Origin: Thermodesulfobacteriaceae bacterium
Lineage (GTDB): Bacteria > Desulfobacterota > Thermodesulfobacteria > Thermodesulfobacteriales > Thermodesulfobacteriaceae
Assembly (NCBI GenBank): GCA_015494725.1
Contig: WGAR01000042.1
Location: 1-12,514 of the forward strand
DNA length: 12,514 bases
Direction: 5' to 3'
Shown here in pieces: positions 1 through 6,136 of the stretch. The notes beneath the pieces are model-generated. The model saw only the letters and a list, made by a program, of their open reading frames with translations, did no database searches and was not told where the DNA came from. The position numbers and the translations under genes were made by a program. The number at the start of each line of letters is the position of its first letter. Position 1 is the first letter of the stretch.

Positions 1-278
1 AGACCCTGGCCCTTTACGAGGAGGCCTTTCGGGAGAGCTATATCTATCGAGACCTGCGTTACTTCCGGCGTCTCCGGCGGTTTCTGCGGGAAAACCGGGC
101 CTTTTTCGATACCTATCCCCAGCTCCTGAATCAGGCGCTCCACCTTTATCTCACCGCTCAGGGGCGGGCCAAGGAGGAGGTTTTCCGGGAGATCTTTACT
201 CTATTTAAGAGAAGACGCGGGGTCTCCGGACTCTTTAAAGATCTGCTGAAAACCCTCCGGTTTCTTAAGGGATGGTAG
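1..278 (+). CDS. fixC: FixC-like ETF:quinone oxidoreductase flavoprotein, C-terminal end (partial)
   Basis: The gene enters from the left edge. Reading from base 3 gives 91 residues ending at a TAG (276-278). FixC-family proteins are FAD-dependent dehydrogenases that pass electrons from an electron-transfer flavoprotein (FixAB/EtfAB) to quinone. The FAD-binding N-terminus is outside the window. What remains is a basic helical tail containing YRDLRYFRRL, then a segment like FENPRFF/TYP seen near the end of this family (here RAFFDTYPQL), then VFREIFTLFKR and a final RFLKGW. The assignment rests on this tail plus the FixX gene starting 60 bases downstream, since fixC-fixX adjacency is a standard arrangement. 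FixA and FixB homologues would be expected further left. Confidence is good for the family. Whether it serves nitrogen fixation, acyl-CoA oxidation or electron bifurcation cannot be told from here. Confidence 0.8.
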   Translation, partial: TLALYEEAFRESYIYRDLRYFRRLRRFLRENRAFFDTYPQLLNQALHLYLTAQGRAKEEVFREIFTLFKRRRGVSGLFKDLLKTLRFLKGW

Positions 279-338
279 ATCCACAGGAGATGGACCCGTG
301 AAGGATCGGGCCTGCCTGGATGCCCAAGGAGGTCGGGA

Positions 339-635
339 ATGAAACCCTTACCCAGGGTTAATCTGGATGACAAGATCTTTACCCTGAAGTATTACGTGGA
401 CGAGGATTACGCGCATTTACGGATCCGGGACGAGGCGGTTTGCCGGCGCTGTCCCACCCGGCCGTGTCTTTCCTTCTGTCCGGCCGGGGTTTATCGGCTG
501 GATCGTAGCGGAGGGATTACGGTGAGCTATCAGGCCTGTGTGGAGTGCGGCTCGTGTCGGGTGGCCTGTCCCTACGCTAACATCGAGTGGAGCTATCCCC
601 GGGGAGGGTTCGGTGTGGCCTACAAATTCGGCTAG
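339..635 (+). CDS. fixX: FixX ferredoxin-like iron-sulfur protein
   Basis: This 98-residue cytoplasmic ferredoxin-like protein is the usual partner of FixC. It carries electrons between the ETF-type flavoproteins and the quinone-linked FixC. Two cysteine groups are visible: C35-x2-C38-x4-C43-x3-C47-P and C67-x2-C70-x2-C73-x3-C77-P. The second is a classical 4Fe-4S ferredoxin motif. The first has wider spacing, as is typical of FixX, so whether it holds a cluster is open. The ATG start has AAGGAGG (326-332) six bases upstream. The stop lies 23 bases inside the following oligosaccharyltransferase gene if that gene starts at GTG 613, so the two are probably translated from one message. The length (98) matches the family (about 90-100). 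Confidence 0.93.
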   Translation: MKPLPRVNLDDKIFTLKYYVDEDYAHLRIRDEAVCRRCPTRPCLSFCPAGVYRLDRSGGITVSYQACVECGSCRVACPYANIEWSYPRGGFGVAYKFG

Positions 636-2658
636 GGCCAAGGAATGGACCCTCCGGGGGATCAAGATCCTCTGTCTGGTGCTCATTGCTCTGGCCGGGC
701 TTCAGGTCCGGCTGGATGATCGGGCCATCTGGAAAAAACGCCAGAACGTCTGGTACCTAGATCGTAATCGGCCCATATTCGCCTCTTACGACGCCTTCTA
801 CTTTGCCCGCATGGCCCGGGACTGGCAGGAGGGCCGCTACCGTTCCGGAAAACCGGATTTTTACCGGGCGGTTCCGGACAGTTATCTCACCGACAACATC
901 ACCTATCCCTTCCCGGTTCCCCTGATGAGTTTTTCCGCGGAGAAGCTCTCCCGCGTGTTCGGTGTTCCTCTGGAAAGGCTGGATCTCTATTTCACGCCTA
1001 TTCTGGCGGTGCTCTTTGTGCTTCCGCTTTTTCTCTATATGGAAAGCCTGGGTTATACCGCGGCCGGGCTCCTGGGAGGGCTGGTGGGAGCCACGGCCCT
1101 CATCTATGTCATTCGTACCAGCATCATGCGTTTCGATACCGATTCCCTGAATCTCTTTTTCCCCTTCATGGTGGCCTGGTGCCTGAGCATGTACTTTCGT
1201 TCCTCCAGGCCCCGCCTCTGGGTGATCCTGGCCTCGTTTTTTTCCTTTCTCTATTACTGGTGGTATGCCCATCCCCATCTGATCCTGGTGAATATCCTTC
1301 TTTTTGCCGGGCTTCTGCGCTGGGAGAAGGGCCGCCTGGAACGGGAAGATTGGGTGGCTCTGGCCATTCTGGTGGTTCCCAATCTGTGGTATCTCTGGAA
1401 GTCTCCGGTAGCGCTGGGAAAGCAGATCTATGAATATGTGGTGGCGGTGGTGCGGCCGGAGGCCACAGGGATTTTCAGGGATTATCCCAATATTCAGCAA
1501 TCCATTTCTGAGCTTCAGCATTTCAAGAACCTCTCCGAGGTGGCCCGGCTCACCCTTCAGAACCTGCCCCTCTTTCTCCTGGGGCTGGCCGGAGCGGTGG
1601 TCCTCCTGGTGAGGGAAAGGCGGGCGCTGTTTTTCCTCTGGCCCTACTTTCTGATCGGGCTTCTGGTGTTCCGCGCCGGGAACCGGTTCGCCATGTATCT
1701 GGCCCCCTTTGTGGGAGTGGGGGTGGGGTTCTGGATGGATCTGGCCTTCCGGCAGGGCCGAGGGAGGCTTCGGGAATCCACCCTGCATCTGCTGCGTCTT
1801 CTGGGTATCGTGGCGGTGGGAATATGGATCCTGGCCTCCCAGAGGAGCACCTTCGCCTACGTGGCCACCCCCAAGGCCAATGCCTTTGTGGTGCGGGACA
1901 TGGAAAAGCTCTCCCGGATCCTCCCTCCCCGGGCCTGGATCTGGAGCTGGTGGGATTACGGTTACGCCTTCCAGTATCTTTCCCGCCGGGGCACCTTTGT
2001 GGATGGAGGGCACCAACTTACCCCCAAGACCTATTATGTGGCCCGTTCCTTCACCACCTCTTCGCCCCGGGAGGCCCGCAACATCACGGCCTTTATCGCC
2101 ACCGAGGGGCTCCTGGGGATAAAAGAGCGTCTTAAAAAGGGTACCACCGCGGCGGCCCTTACTCAGGCCATAAGCCGGGGGGAACTCTATCGCCCTCCCG
2201 ATCATCCGGTCTATTGGGTTTTTACCCAGGACCTGCCTCCCAAGTACGGGTGGATAGGATACTTCGGGAGCTGGGATTTTCGCAAACATCGGGGCAGGTA
2301 CGGTTTTGTCTGGCCGCTTAATCCCTGTCGGGAGACGCCGCAGAAGATACTGGTGTGTCAGCGCGGGGTGCGGATCGACCCCATTACCCGGAGGGTTTTT
2401 CTGGGGCATCGGGAATTTCCCCTGCGGGGGATAGTCTATCGCGAGGCCCGGGGAGTAAACCAGCGGCTCTGGGGCCCGGAGGGGCTGATTCTGGAAATCG
2501 TTTCTTCCTCTTACGGACGGGTATTTTTCCTGGTGGATGATCCCACCTTTCGGAGTCTATTCAACCAGATGTATATTCTGAGACAGTACGATTCCCGATA
2601 TTTTCGTCTGGTGATGGACGATTTTCCCTTCATGGTGGTCTATGAGGTAAAATTCTGA
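613..2658 (+). CDS. pglB: PglB/STT3-type oligosaccharyltransferase
   Basis: This multi-spanning inner-membrane enzyme transfers a lipid-linked oligosaccharide to Asn in N-x-S/T sites of exported proteins. The start chosen is GTG 613, with GGGAGGG (602-608) upstream. It gives 681 residues with the first membrane helix at about 15-33. A GTG at 538 in the same frame would add 25 unhelpful residues encoded inside fixX. Visible family motifs: SYDAFYF with D60 (first Asp motif), FDTDS with D175/D177 (second DxD), SISE with E300 (the external-loop TIxE equivalent), and WWDYG at 446-450 (sequon-binding motif). The last 35 residues, with FNQMYILRQYDSRYF, resemble the Campylobacter PglB C-terminus. Many hydrophobic helices fill residues 110-430, followed by a soluble periplasmic domain. 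Length is close to PglB (about 713). No glycosyltransferases, flippase or other pgl genes are in the window. AglB-type naming is an alternative. Confidence 0.92.
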   Translation: MWPTNSARAKEWTLRGIKILCLVLIALAGLQVRLDDRAIWKKRQNVWYLDRNRPIFASYDAFYFARMARDWQEGRYRSGKPDFYRAVPDSYLTDNITYPFPVPLMSFSAEKLSRVFGVPLERLDLYFTPILAVLFVLPLFLYMESLGYTAAGLLGGLVGATALIYVIRTSIMRFDTDSLNLFFPFMVAWCLSMYFRSSRPRLWVILASFFSFLYYWWYAHPHLILVNILLFAGLLRWEKGRLEREDWVALAILVVPNLWYLWKSPVALGKQIYEYVVAVVRPEATGIFRDYPNIQQSISELQHFKNLSEVARLTLQNLPLFLLGLAGAVVLLVRERRALFFLWPYFLIGLLVFRAGNRFAMYLAPFVGVGVGFWMDLAFRQGRGRLRESTLHLLRLLGIVAVGIWILASQRSTFAYVATPKANAFVVRDMEKLSRILPPRAWIWSWWDYGYAFQYLSRRGTFVDGGHQLTPKTYYVARSFTTSSPREARNITAFIATEGLLGIKERLKKGTTAAALTQAISRGELYRPPDHPVYWVFTQDLPPKYGWIGYFGSWDFRKHRGRYGFVWPLNPCRETPQKILVCQRGVRIDPITRRVFLGHREFPLRGIVYREARGVNQRLWGPEGLILEIVSSSYGRVFFLVDDPTFRSLFNQMYILRQYDSRYFRLVMDDFPFMVVYEVKF

Positions 2659-2674
2659 ACGCGAGGAGGGGAAG

Positions 2675-3016
2675 ATGGCCTATTTTTACCGAAAGGAAGA
2701 GATCCGCTTCGGACCGCATCCCAAATTCCAGGGAGTGGGTCTGGCTTTACTCATCGATCAGAACAAGGACCCGAGGCTGAGCGTCTCCATGCTCTCCATT
2801 GAACCCGGAGTGGAGATCCCCATCCATACCCATGAGACCCAGGCCGATTCCATCTACGTGCTTTCCGGGAGGGGAGAGGCCTATGTGAACGGTGCGTGGC
2901 AGAAGATCGGCCAGGGAGACTATCTTCTGGTCCCTCCGCAGGAGGAACACGGGGTCCGGAACACAGGACAGGAACCCCTTATCCTCTTTATTGTTCATTC
3001 CCCGCCGCTTTTCTGA
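2675..3016 (+). CDS. Small single-domain cupin protein
   Basis: This 113-residue protein has the two cupin beta-barrel motifs. Motif 1 is IPIHTHETQADSIYVLSG, giving likely metal ligands H51 and H53, with D58 where the family normally has Glu. Motif 2 is GDYLLVPPQEEHGVRN, giving H92. No signal peptide or membrane segment is seen, so it should be cytoplasmic. Single-domain cupins include sugar and amino-acid enzymes, dioxygenases and small-molecule binding proteins, and the sequence does not say which. The start is firm: GAGGAGGGG (about 2662-2671) lies just before ATG 2675. It begins 16 bases after the oligosaccharyltransferase stop, so it is likely the last gene of that operon. It converges on thiL with 29 bases between the stops and no clear terminator in the gap. 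Confidence 0.85.
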   Translation: MAYFYRKEEIRFGPHPKFQGVGLALLIDQNKDPRLSVSMLSIEPGVEIPIHTHETQADSIYVLSGRGEAYVNGAWQKIGQGDYLLVPPQEEHGVRNTGQEPLILFIVHSPPLF

Positions 3017-3045
3017 CCCTTTTCCGGGCCCTTTCCGGAGGGTGA

Positions 3046-3957
3046 TCAGGTGGATTCGAAATGGTCGAATCCATGGGGGGAGATCGGTTTCCCTCGGTAG
3101 AGCAGGGTTCCGGTTTCCGGAAGGAGGTGGCCGAGACGGTAAAGGCGGCGTTCCGGTATCAGGCGGGGCAGGTGAGGGGCCTTTTCCGGGGGTACGGTAA
3201 AGAGCAGAGCGTAGTCCTCTCCGCCGGAAAGGGCATCTTTTTCGGTAGCGCCCTCGGCTATAGGAATTTCCTCCAGAGCGGCCCCTACCTGGCTGGCCCG
3301 GCAGAGGCGATAGAGATCCAGGAGCAGGCCGTCGGAAAGATCCATCATAGCGGTGGCCAGGCCCTTTTCCGCCAGGAGCTGTCCCAGTTCTATTTCCGGT
3401 TCCGGGAAGAGGAGGCATCTGCGGAGGGGTTCCGGGGGGTCATGGCCGGATTCCAGATGCCGCAGGGCCGCTGCGGCTCCTCCCAGCGGACGGGAGACAA
3501 AGATAAGGTCCCCGGCCCGGGCTCCGCGGCGAAAGACCGGCCGGGAGGCCTCGCCGAAAAGAAAGAGCCCGGCCCAGAGGACCGGGCTCCTTACCGTGTC
3601 CCCTCCGTAAAGGTCGGCCCCGTAGGTGGAAAGGGCCTGAACCAGCCCCCCGTAAAATTCTTCTATCCAGGGGATCTCCGGGGGCCGGGGAAGCCCCAGA
3701 ATGAGGAGGGCCCCCTCCGGCCGGCCTCCCATAGCCGCTATGTCGCTCAGGTTAACCGCAGCCAGTTTCCATCCCAGGGCCCGGGCGGGAAAATAACGCG
3801 AACGGAAGTGGATCCCCTCCACCAGGGCATCGGCGGTGAAGAGTCGATAACCCCGCCCTCCCTGCAGAACCGCGCAGTCTTCCTCTGCGGTTCGCACCGC
3901 CGGAGGGGCCTGCCGGAGATAACGGGAAACCAGTTCCAGAAACCTTTCCTCGTTCAT
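3046..3957 (-). CDS. thiL: Thiamine-monophosphate kinase ThiL
   Basis: ThiL makes thiamine diphosphate from thiamine monophosphate and ATP, the last step of cofactor synthesis, in the cytoplasm. The 303 residues carry the AIRS/PurM-like family motifs in order: EDCAV with D27, TADALVEGIHF with D43, NLSDIAAMGG with D72, YGGDTV (117-122), MDLSDGLL with D206/D209, SGGEDYALLFT (244-254), and a closing GFDHF. These Asp residues bind Mg-ATP and substrate in the family. It is slightly shorter than E. coli ThiL (about 325), mainly before the GGEDY motif. The gene overlaps ndk by four bases (ATGA at 3954-3957), implying translational coupling downstream of ndk. The 3' end contains a 9-bp perfect inverted repeat, listed separately. 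Confidence 0.96.
   Translation of the reverse strand: MNEERFLELVSRYLRQAPPAVRTAEEDCAVLQGGRGYRLFTADALVEGIHFRSRYFPARALGWKLAAVNLSDIAAMGGRPEGALLILGLPRPPEIPWIEEFYGGLVQALSTYGADLYGGDTVRSPVLWAGLFLFGEASRPVFRRGARAGDLIFVSRPLGGAAAALRHLESGHDPPEPLRRCLLFPEPEIELGQLLAEKGLATAMMDLSDGLLLDLYRLCRASQVGAALEEIPIAEGATEKDALSGGEDYALLFTVPPEKAPHLPRLIPERRLYRLGHLLPETGTLLYRGKPISPHGFDHFEST
3051..3073. repeat. Perfect 9-bp inverted repeat at the 3' end of thiL
   Basis: TGGATTCGA (3051-3059) and TCGAATCCA (3065-3073) are exact reverse complements separated by the five bases AATGG. The structure lies inside the last codons of thiL, over the conserved GFDHF residues. It is followed on neither strand by a clear T-run, so it is not a standard intrinsic terminator. 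It could still protect or end the 3' ends of the two converging transcripts. It may also be a by-product of the coding sequence. Confidence 0.6.
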
Positions 3958-4379
3958 CTCTGCCCGGCCAGGAGTTCGCGCTCGCTGAAGAAAAAGGCGA
4001 TCTCCCGGGCCGCGGATTCCGGACTGTCCGAACCATGAACGGTGTTTTTCTCCTTATCCAAGCCCAGGGACTTGCGGATGGTGCCCTCGGCCGCTTCCGC
4101 CGGGTTGGTGGCCCCCATGATCTCCCGGCATCGGGAAATGGCGTTCTCCCCCTCCAGGACCAGGGCCACAATGGGCCCGGAGGACATGTAATCGGTAAGA
4201 CTATCGTAAAAAGGTTTATCCCGATGTACATTATAGAATTCCTGGGCCTCTTTCTTACTGAGACGGAGCATTTTCATGGCGATTATCTTAAGACCGGCCT
4301 GTTCAAAGAAACGAAGGACCTCGCCGATGAGGTTTCGGGACACACCATCGGGTTTAACCAGAGCCAGCGTGCGTTCCAT
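3954..4379 (-). CDS. ndk: Nucleoside diphosphate kinase
   Basis: This cytoplasmic enzyme transfers the gamma-phosphate of ATP to other nucleoside diphosphates through a phospho-histidine. The 141-residue protein shows the family hallmarks: KPDGV (9-13), GATNPAEA (89-96), and the active-site stretch NTVHGSDS with catalytic H115 preceded by N112. Length is typical. The start ATG (4379) has AGGAGGGG (complement of 4385-4392) five bases upstream. It is the first gene of an ndk-thiL pair, overlapping thiL by ATGA. A candidate promoter (-35 ATGACA, -10 TATGAA) lies 35-65 bases upstream, overlapping the promoter of the divergent kinase gene. Confidence 0.98.
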   Translation of the reverse strand: MERTLALVKPDGVSRNLIGEVLRFFEQAGLKIIAMKMLRLSKKEAQEFYNVHRDKPFYDSLTDYMSSGPIVALVLEGENAISRCREIMGATNPAEAAEGTIRKSLGLDKEKNTVHGSDSPESAAREIAFFFSERELLAGQR

Positions 4380-4414
4380 AATTTCCCCTCCTGGTTGGAT
4401 TTTTTGGGCCTTTT

Positions 4415-4443
4415 TTCATACCAGAAAAAAGGGATCTTGTCAT
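4415..4443 (-). promoter_or_regulatory. Candidate sigma-70 promoter for ndk-thiL
   Basis: On the minus strand, ATGACA (complement of 4438-4443; 5 of 6 to TTGACA) and TATGAA (complement of 4415-4420; 4 of 6 to TATAAT) are separated by exactly 17 bases. Transcription would begin near 4408, giving a leader of about 28 bases that includes the ndk Shine-Dalgarno site. The -35 box occupies almost the same bases as the -35 of the divergent kinase promoter. Confidence 0.55.
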
Positions 4444-4465
4444 GGGAGGAGAATTTGGATATAAA
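4437..4465 (+). promoter_or_regulatory. Candidate sigma-70 promoter for the GAF histidine kinase operon
   Basis: TTGTCA (4437-4442; 5 of 6 to TTGACA) and TATAAA (4460-4465; 5 of 6 to TATAAT) are separated by 17 bases. Transcription would start near 4472, just upstream of AAGGAGG (4481-4487) and GTG 4493. An ATG at 4442 in the kinase frame lies within this -35 box, so it cannot be the start if this promoter is used. Confidence 0.65.
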
Positions 4466-4492
4466 TCCCCAGACCCGAGGAAGGAGGTGGGG

Positions 4493-5761
4493 GTGGTCAA
4501 GAGGAATTTTAACCTGGATGCCTATATCTGCCACTTACTTTGTCGGGCTCCTTCCTGGCCTTTTCCCCGTCTGCACAAGGAAATCCTGCGGTCCCTCAAA
4601 AAACTTACCGGAAGTCAGCTGGCGGCTATAGGTTTCTGGGACGAGAGCAAGGGATGCTGGTGCTTTCCGGATTTCATCCGGCCCACCTTTCGCACCTGCC
4701 AGATGAGGGGGAGGGCCTGGTTTCCGTCTCTGGGAGGGGTCTTCGAGAAGGCCTTTCGCGAAAGACGCACTTACATCAGCAACGATCTGAGCCGGGACCC
4801 CTATCATCAGGGGCTTCCCTCCGGCCACCTGCCCATAAAGAGGGTGGCCATTCGTCCCATTCTGGTGGAGGATCGGGTTCAGGGGGTAGCCATCGTGGCC
4901 AATTCTCCGCGTCCTTACGGTGAAAGGGAAAAGGAGGTCATCGAAAAACTCAGTTCCTTTTATGCCTTTCTTCTCAAGGCCAAGGAGGAGGAAATTTCCC
5001 TGGGGGAGAGCCGGGTCCTGGAGACCCAGAAGGCCAAGATTCTGAATCTCCTGGTGGGGAACCTGGCCCACAAGTTCAACAATCTCTTAAACGTGATCTG
5101 GACCTCGCTGGAGCTCACCAAGATCAAAAGGGAGATGGAATTAAAGCCTTTCCTACACAAAGCGGAAAAGGCCACCCGGGAGCTTTCCTATCTGGTGAGG
5201 CAGCTCCTTCTCTACGCCCGGGGGGAATGTCTGGGCCGCAAGGAGATCGATCTTACCCGGTTTTTACCCCAGATCTTCTGTTTTCTGCGCAGTATGCTTC
5301 CTCCCTCCATCCGTCTGGTCACCCGGGTGCACCGGGATCTACCCCCGGTAAGGATCGATCCCATGGCCCTGGAACATATCCTGGTGAACCTGGTGGCCAA
5401 CGCGGTGGAGGCCTACGGGGACCAACCCGGGGTCATTAGCGTGACCCTGGGGGTGACGGAGAAACACCGGCATCTTCTCGAGAGCCGGAGTCCTTATCGG
5501 GTACGGCTGTGCAGCGGGGTCCGGGCCTATCGCTGGCTGAGCATCAAGGTAAGGGATAAGGGGCCGGGGATCCCTCCGGAGGAACTTTCCCGGGTCACCG
5601 AACCCTTTTATTCCACCAAGGGCCTGGGCCGGGGGCTGGGTCTGGCCGCGGTGCGTAACATCCTCTGGGCCCACGAAGGCTGTCTCTCCATATATTCTCG
5701 TCCGGGGGAGGGTACGGAGTTCAAGATCCTCTTACCGGTGAACGGGAGGGAAGGAGCATGA
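4493..5761 (+). CDS. Soluble GAF-domain sensor histidine kinase
   Basis: This 422-residue protein has no membrane segment, so it is a cytoplasmic sensor. Residues about 25-160 look like a GAF domain (ligand or redox sensing; motifs SQLAAIGFWD and HLPIKRVAIRPILVED). A short helical linker follows, then a dimerisation/phospho-acceptor region with H193 in NLAHKFNNLL. The ATP-binding domain has N-box Asn at 299 and 303 (NLVANAVEA), D355 in DKGPGIP, and a GLGRGLGLAAV lid/G2 region. The His box resembles the AHDFNN class of NtrB-like and hybrid kinases, but Lys 194 replaces the usual acidic residue after His. The GTG start is chosen because AAGGAGG (4481-4487) sits five bases before it and a promoter is read just upstream. 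An in-frame ATG at 4442 has no good ribosome site. It overlaps the next gene by ATGA and the two are clearly a pair. The signal sensed is unknown. Confidence 0.9.
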   Translation: MVKRNFNLDAYICHLLCRAPSWPFPRLHKEILRSLKKLTGSQLAAIGFWDESKGCWCFPDFIRPTFRTCQMRGRAWFPSLGGVFEKAFRERRTYISNDLSRDPYHQGLPSGHLPIKRVAIRPILVEDRVQGVAIVANSPRPYGEREKEVIEKLSSFYAFLLKAKEEEISLGESRVLETQKAKILNLLVGNLAHKFNNLLNVIWTSLELTKIKREMELKPFLHKAEKATRELSYLVRQLLLYARGECLGRKEIDLTRFLPQIFCFLRSMLPPSIRLVTRVHRDLPPVRIDPMALEHILVNLVANAVEAYGDQPGVISVTLGVTEKHRHLLESRSPYRVRLCSGVRAYRWLSIKVRDKGPGIPPEELSRVTEPFYSTKGLGRGLGLAAVRNILWAHEGCLSIYSRPGEGTEFKILLPVNGREGA

Positions 5762-6099
5762 AGATCCTCCTTGTGGATGACGAGATCCTCCTGGGAGAAA
5801 CCCTGAAGGAACTCCTGTGTATGATGGGGCACGAAGTCTTTTATGCCCCCGATGCCCGGAGAGCCCGGGAGATCCTGGCCCGCTACGGCCCGGAAATCGG
5901 TCTGGCCATCGTGGATATAATGCTTCCTGGTACCAGCGGCTCGGAACTGGCCCACTGGATCCGCCGGACCTATCCACACATGCGGGTCATCTGCATCACC
6001 GGCTATACCCCTATTCCCGAACCCGAGCCCTGTGGAGGCGGGGTGCCGGTCATCTTCAAGCCCTTCTCGGTGGAAGAATTAAGACCTTATTTACAATGA
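5758..6099 (+). CDS. Stand-alone receiver-domain response regulator
   Basis: The 113 residues are a single CheY-like receiver domain with nothing added. The acidic pocket is D7/D8 (LLVDDE), the phospho-acceptor is D53 (AIVDIMLP), the switch Thr is T81 (ICITGYT) and the conserved Lys is K101 (IFKPF). It is the expected phosphorylation partner of the upstream kinase, whose stop overlaps its ATG. Ribosome binding is probably by GGAGGG (5745-5750) inside the kinase gene. There is no DNA-binding or enzymatic output domain, so it must act through protein contacts or as a relay or phosphate sink. The region between alpha-4 and beta-5 is Pro/Gly-rich (PIPEPEPCGGG). Its target is not evident. The gene ends five bases before a strong hairpin. 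Confidence 0.92.
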   Translation: MKILLVDDEILLGETLKELLCMMGHEVFYAPDARRAREILARYGPEIGLAIVDIMLPGTSGSELAHWIRRTYPHMRVICITGYTPIPEPEPCGGGVPVIFKPFSVEELRPYLQ

Positions 6100-6103
6100 G
6101 AAA

Positions 6104-6129
6104 GAAGGGGGGCGCGGTGGCCCCCCTTC
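6104..6129. terminator. Hairpin terminator between the converging response regulator and glnA
   Basis: GAAGGGGGG (6104-6112) pairs with CCCCCCTTC (6121-6129). An extra C6113-G6120 pair makes a 10-bp stem with a 6-base loop. It fills the 37-base gap between two converging stop codons. On the minus strand it is followed by TTTCTCATT, moderately T-rich, so it suits the glnBDA message best. On the plus strand no T-run follows. It probably ends both transcripts, less efficiently on plus. Confidence 0.7.
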
Positions 6130-6136
6130 AGAAGCT

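Noticed and set aside
298..342. 14-codon frame from GTG 298 ending with an ATGA overlap at the fixX start
   Set aside because: It is too short and unremarkable to support as a leader peptide. fixX has its own strong ribosome site.
757..2409. 550-codon open frame on the minus strand opposite the oligosaccharyltransferase
   Set aside because: Its product is a low-complexity Gly/Pro/His-rich string with no domain. It is the usual shadow of GC-rich codon use on the opposite strand of a gene with clear family motifs.
3017..3045. Possible intrinsic terminator directly behind the cupin gene
   Set aside because: CCCT/AGGG and CCGG/CCGG give only four-pair stems without a T-run.
3061..4038. 325-codon open frame on the plus strand opposite thiL and the end of ndk
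   Set aside because: The Ser/Gly/Pro-rich product has no domain, and thiL motifs are complete on the minus strand.
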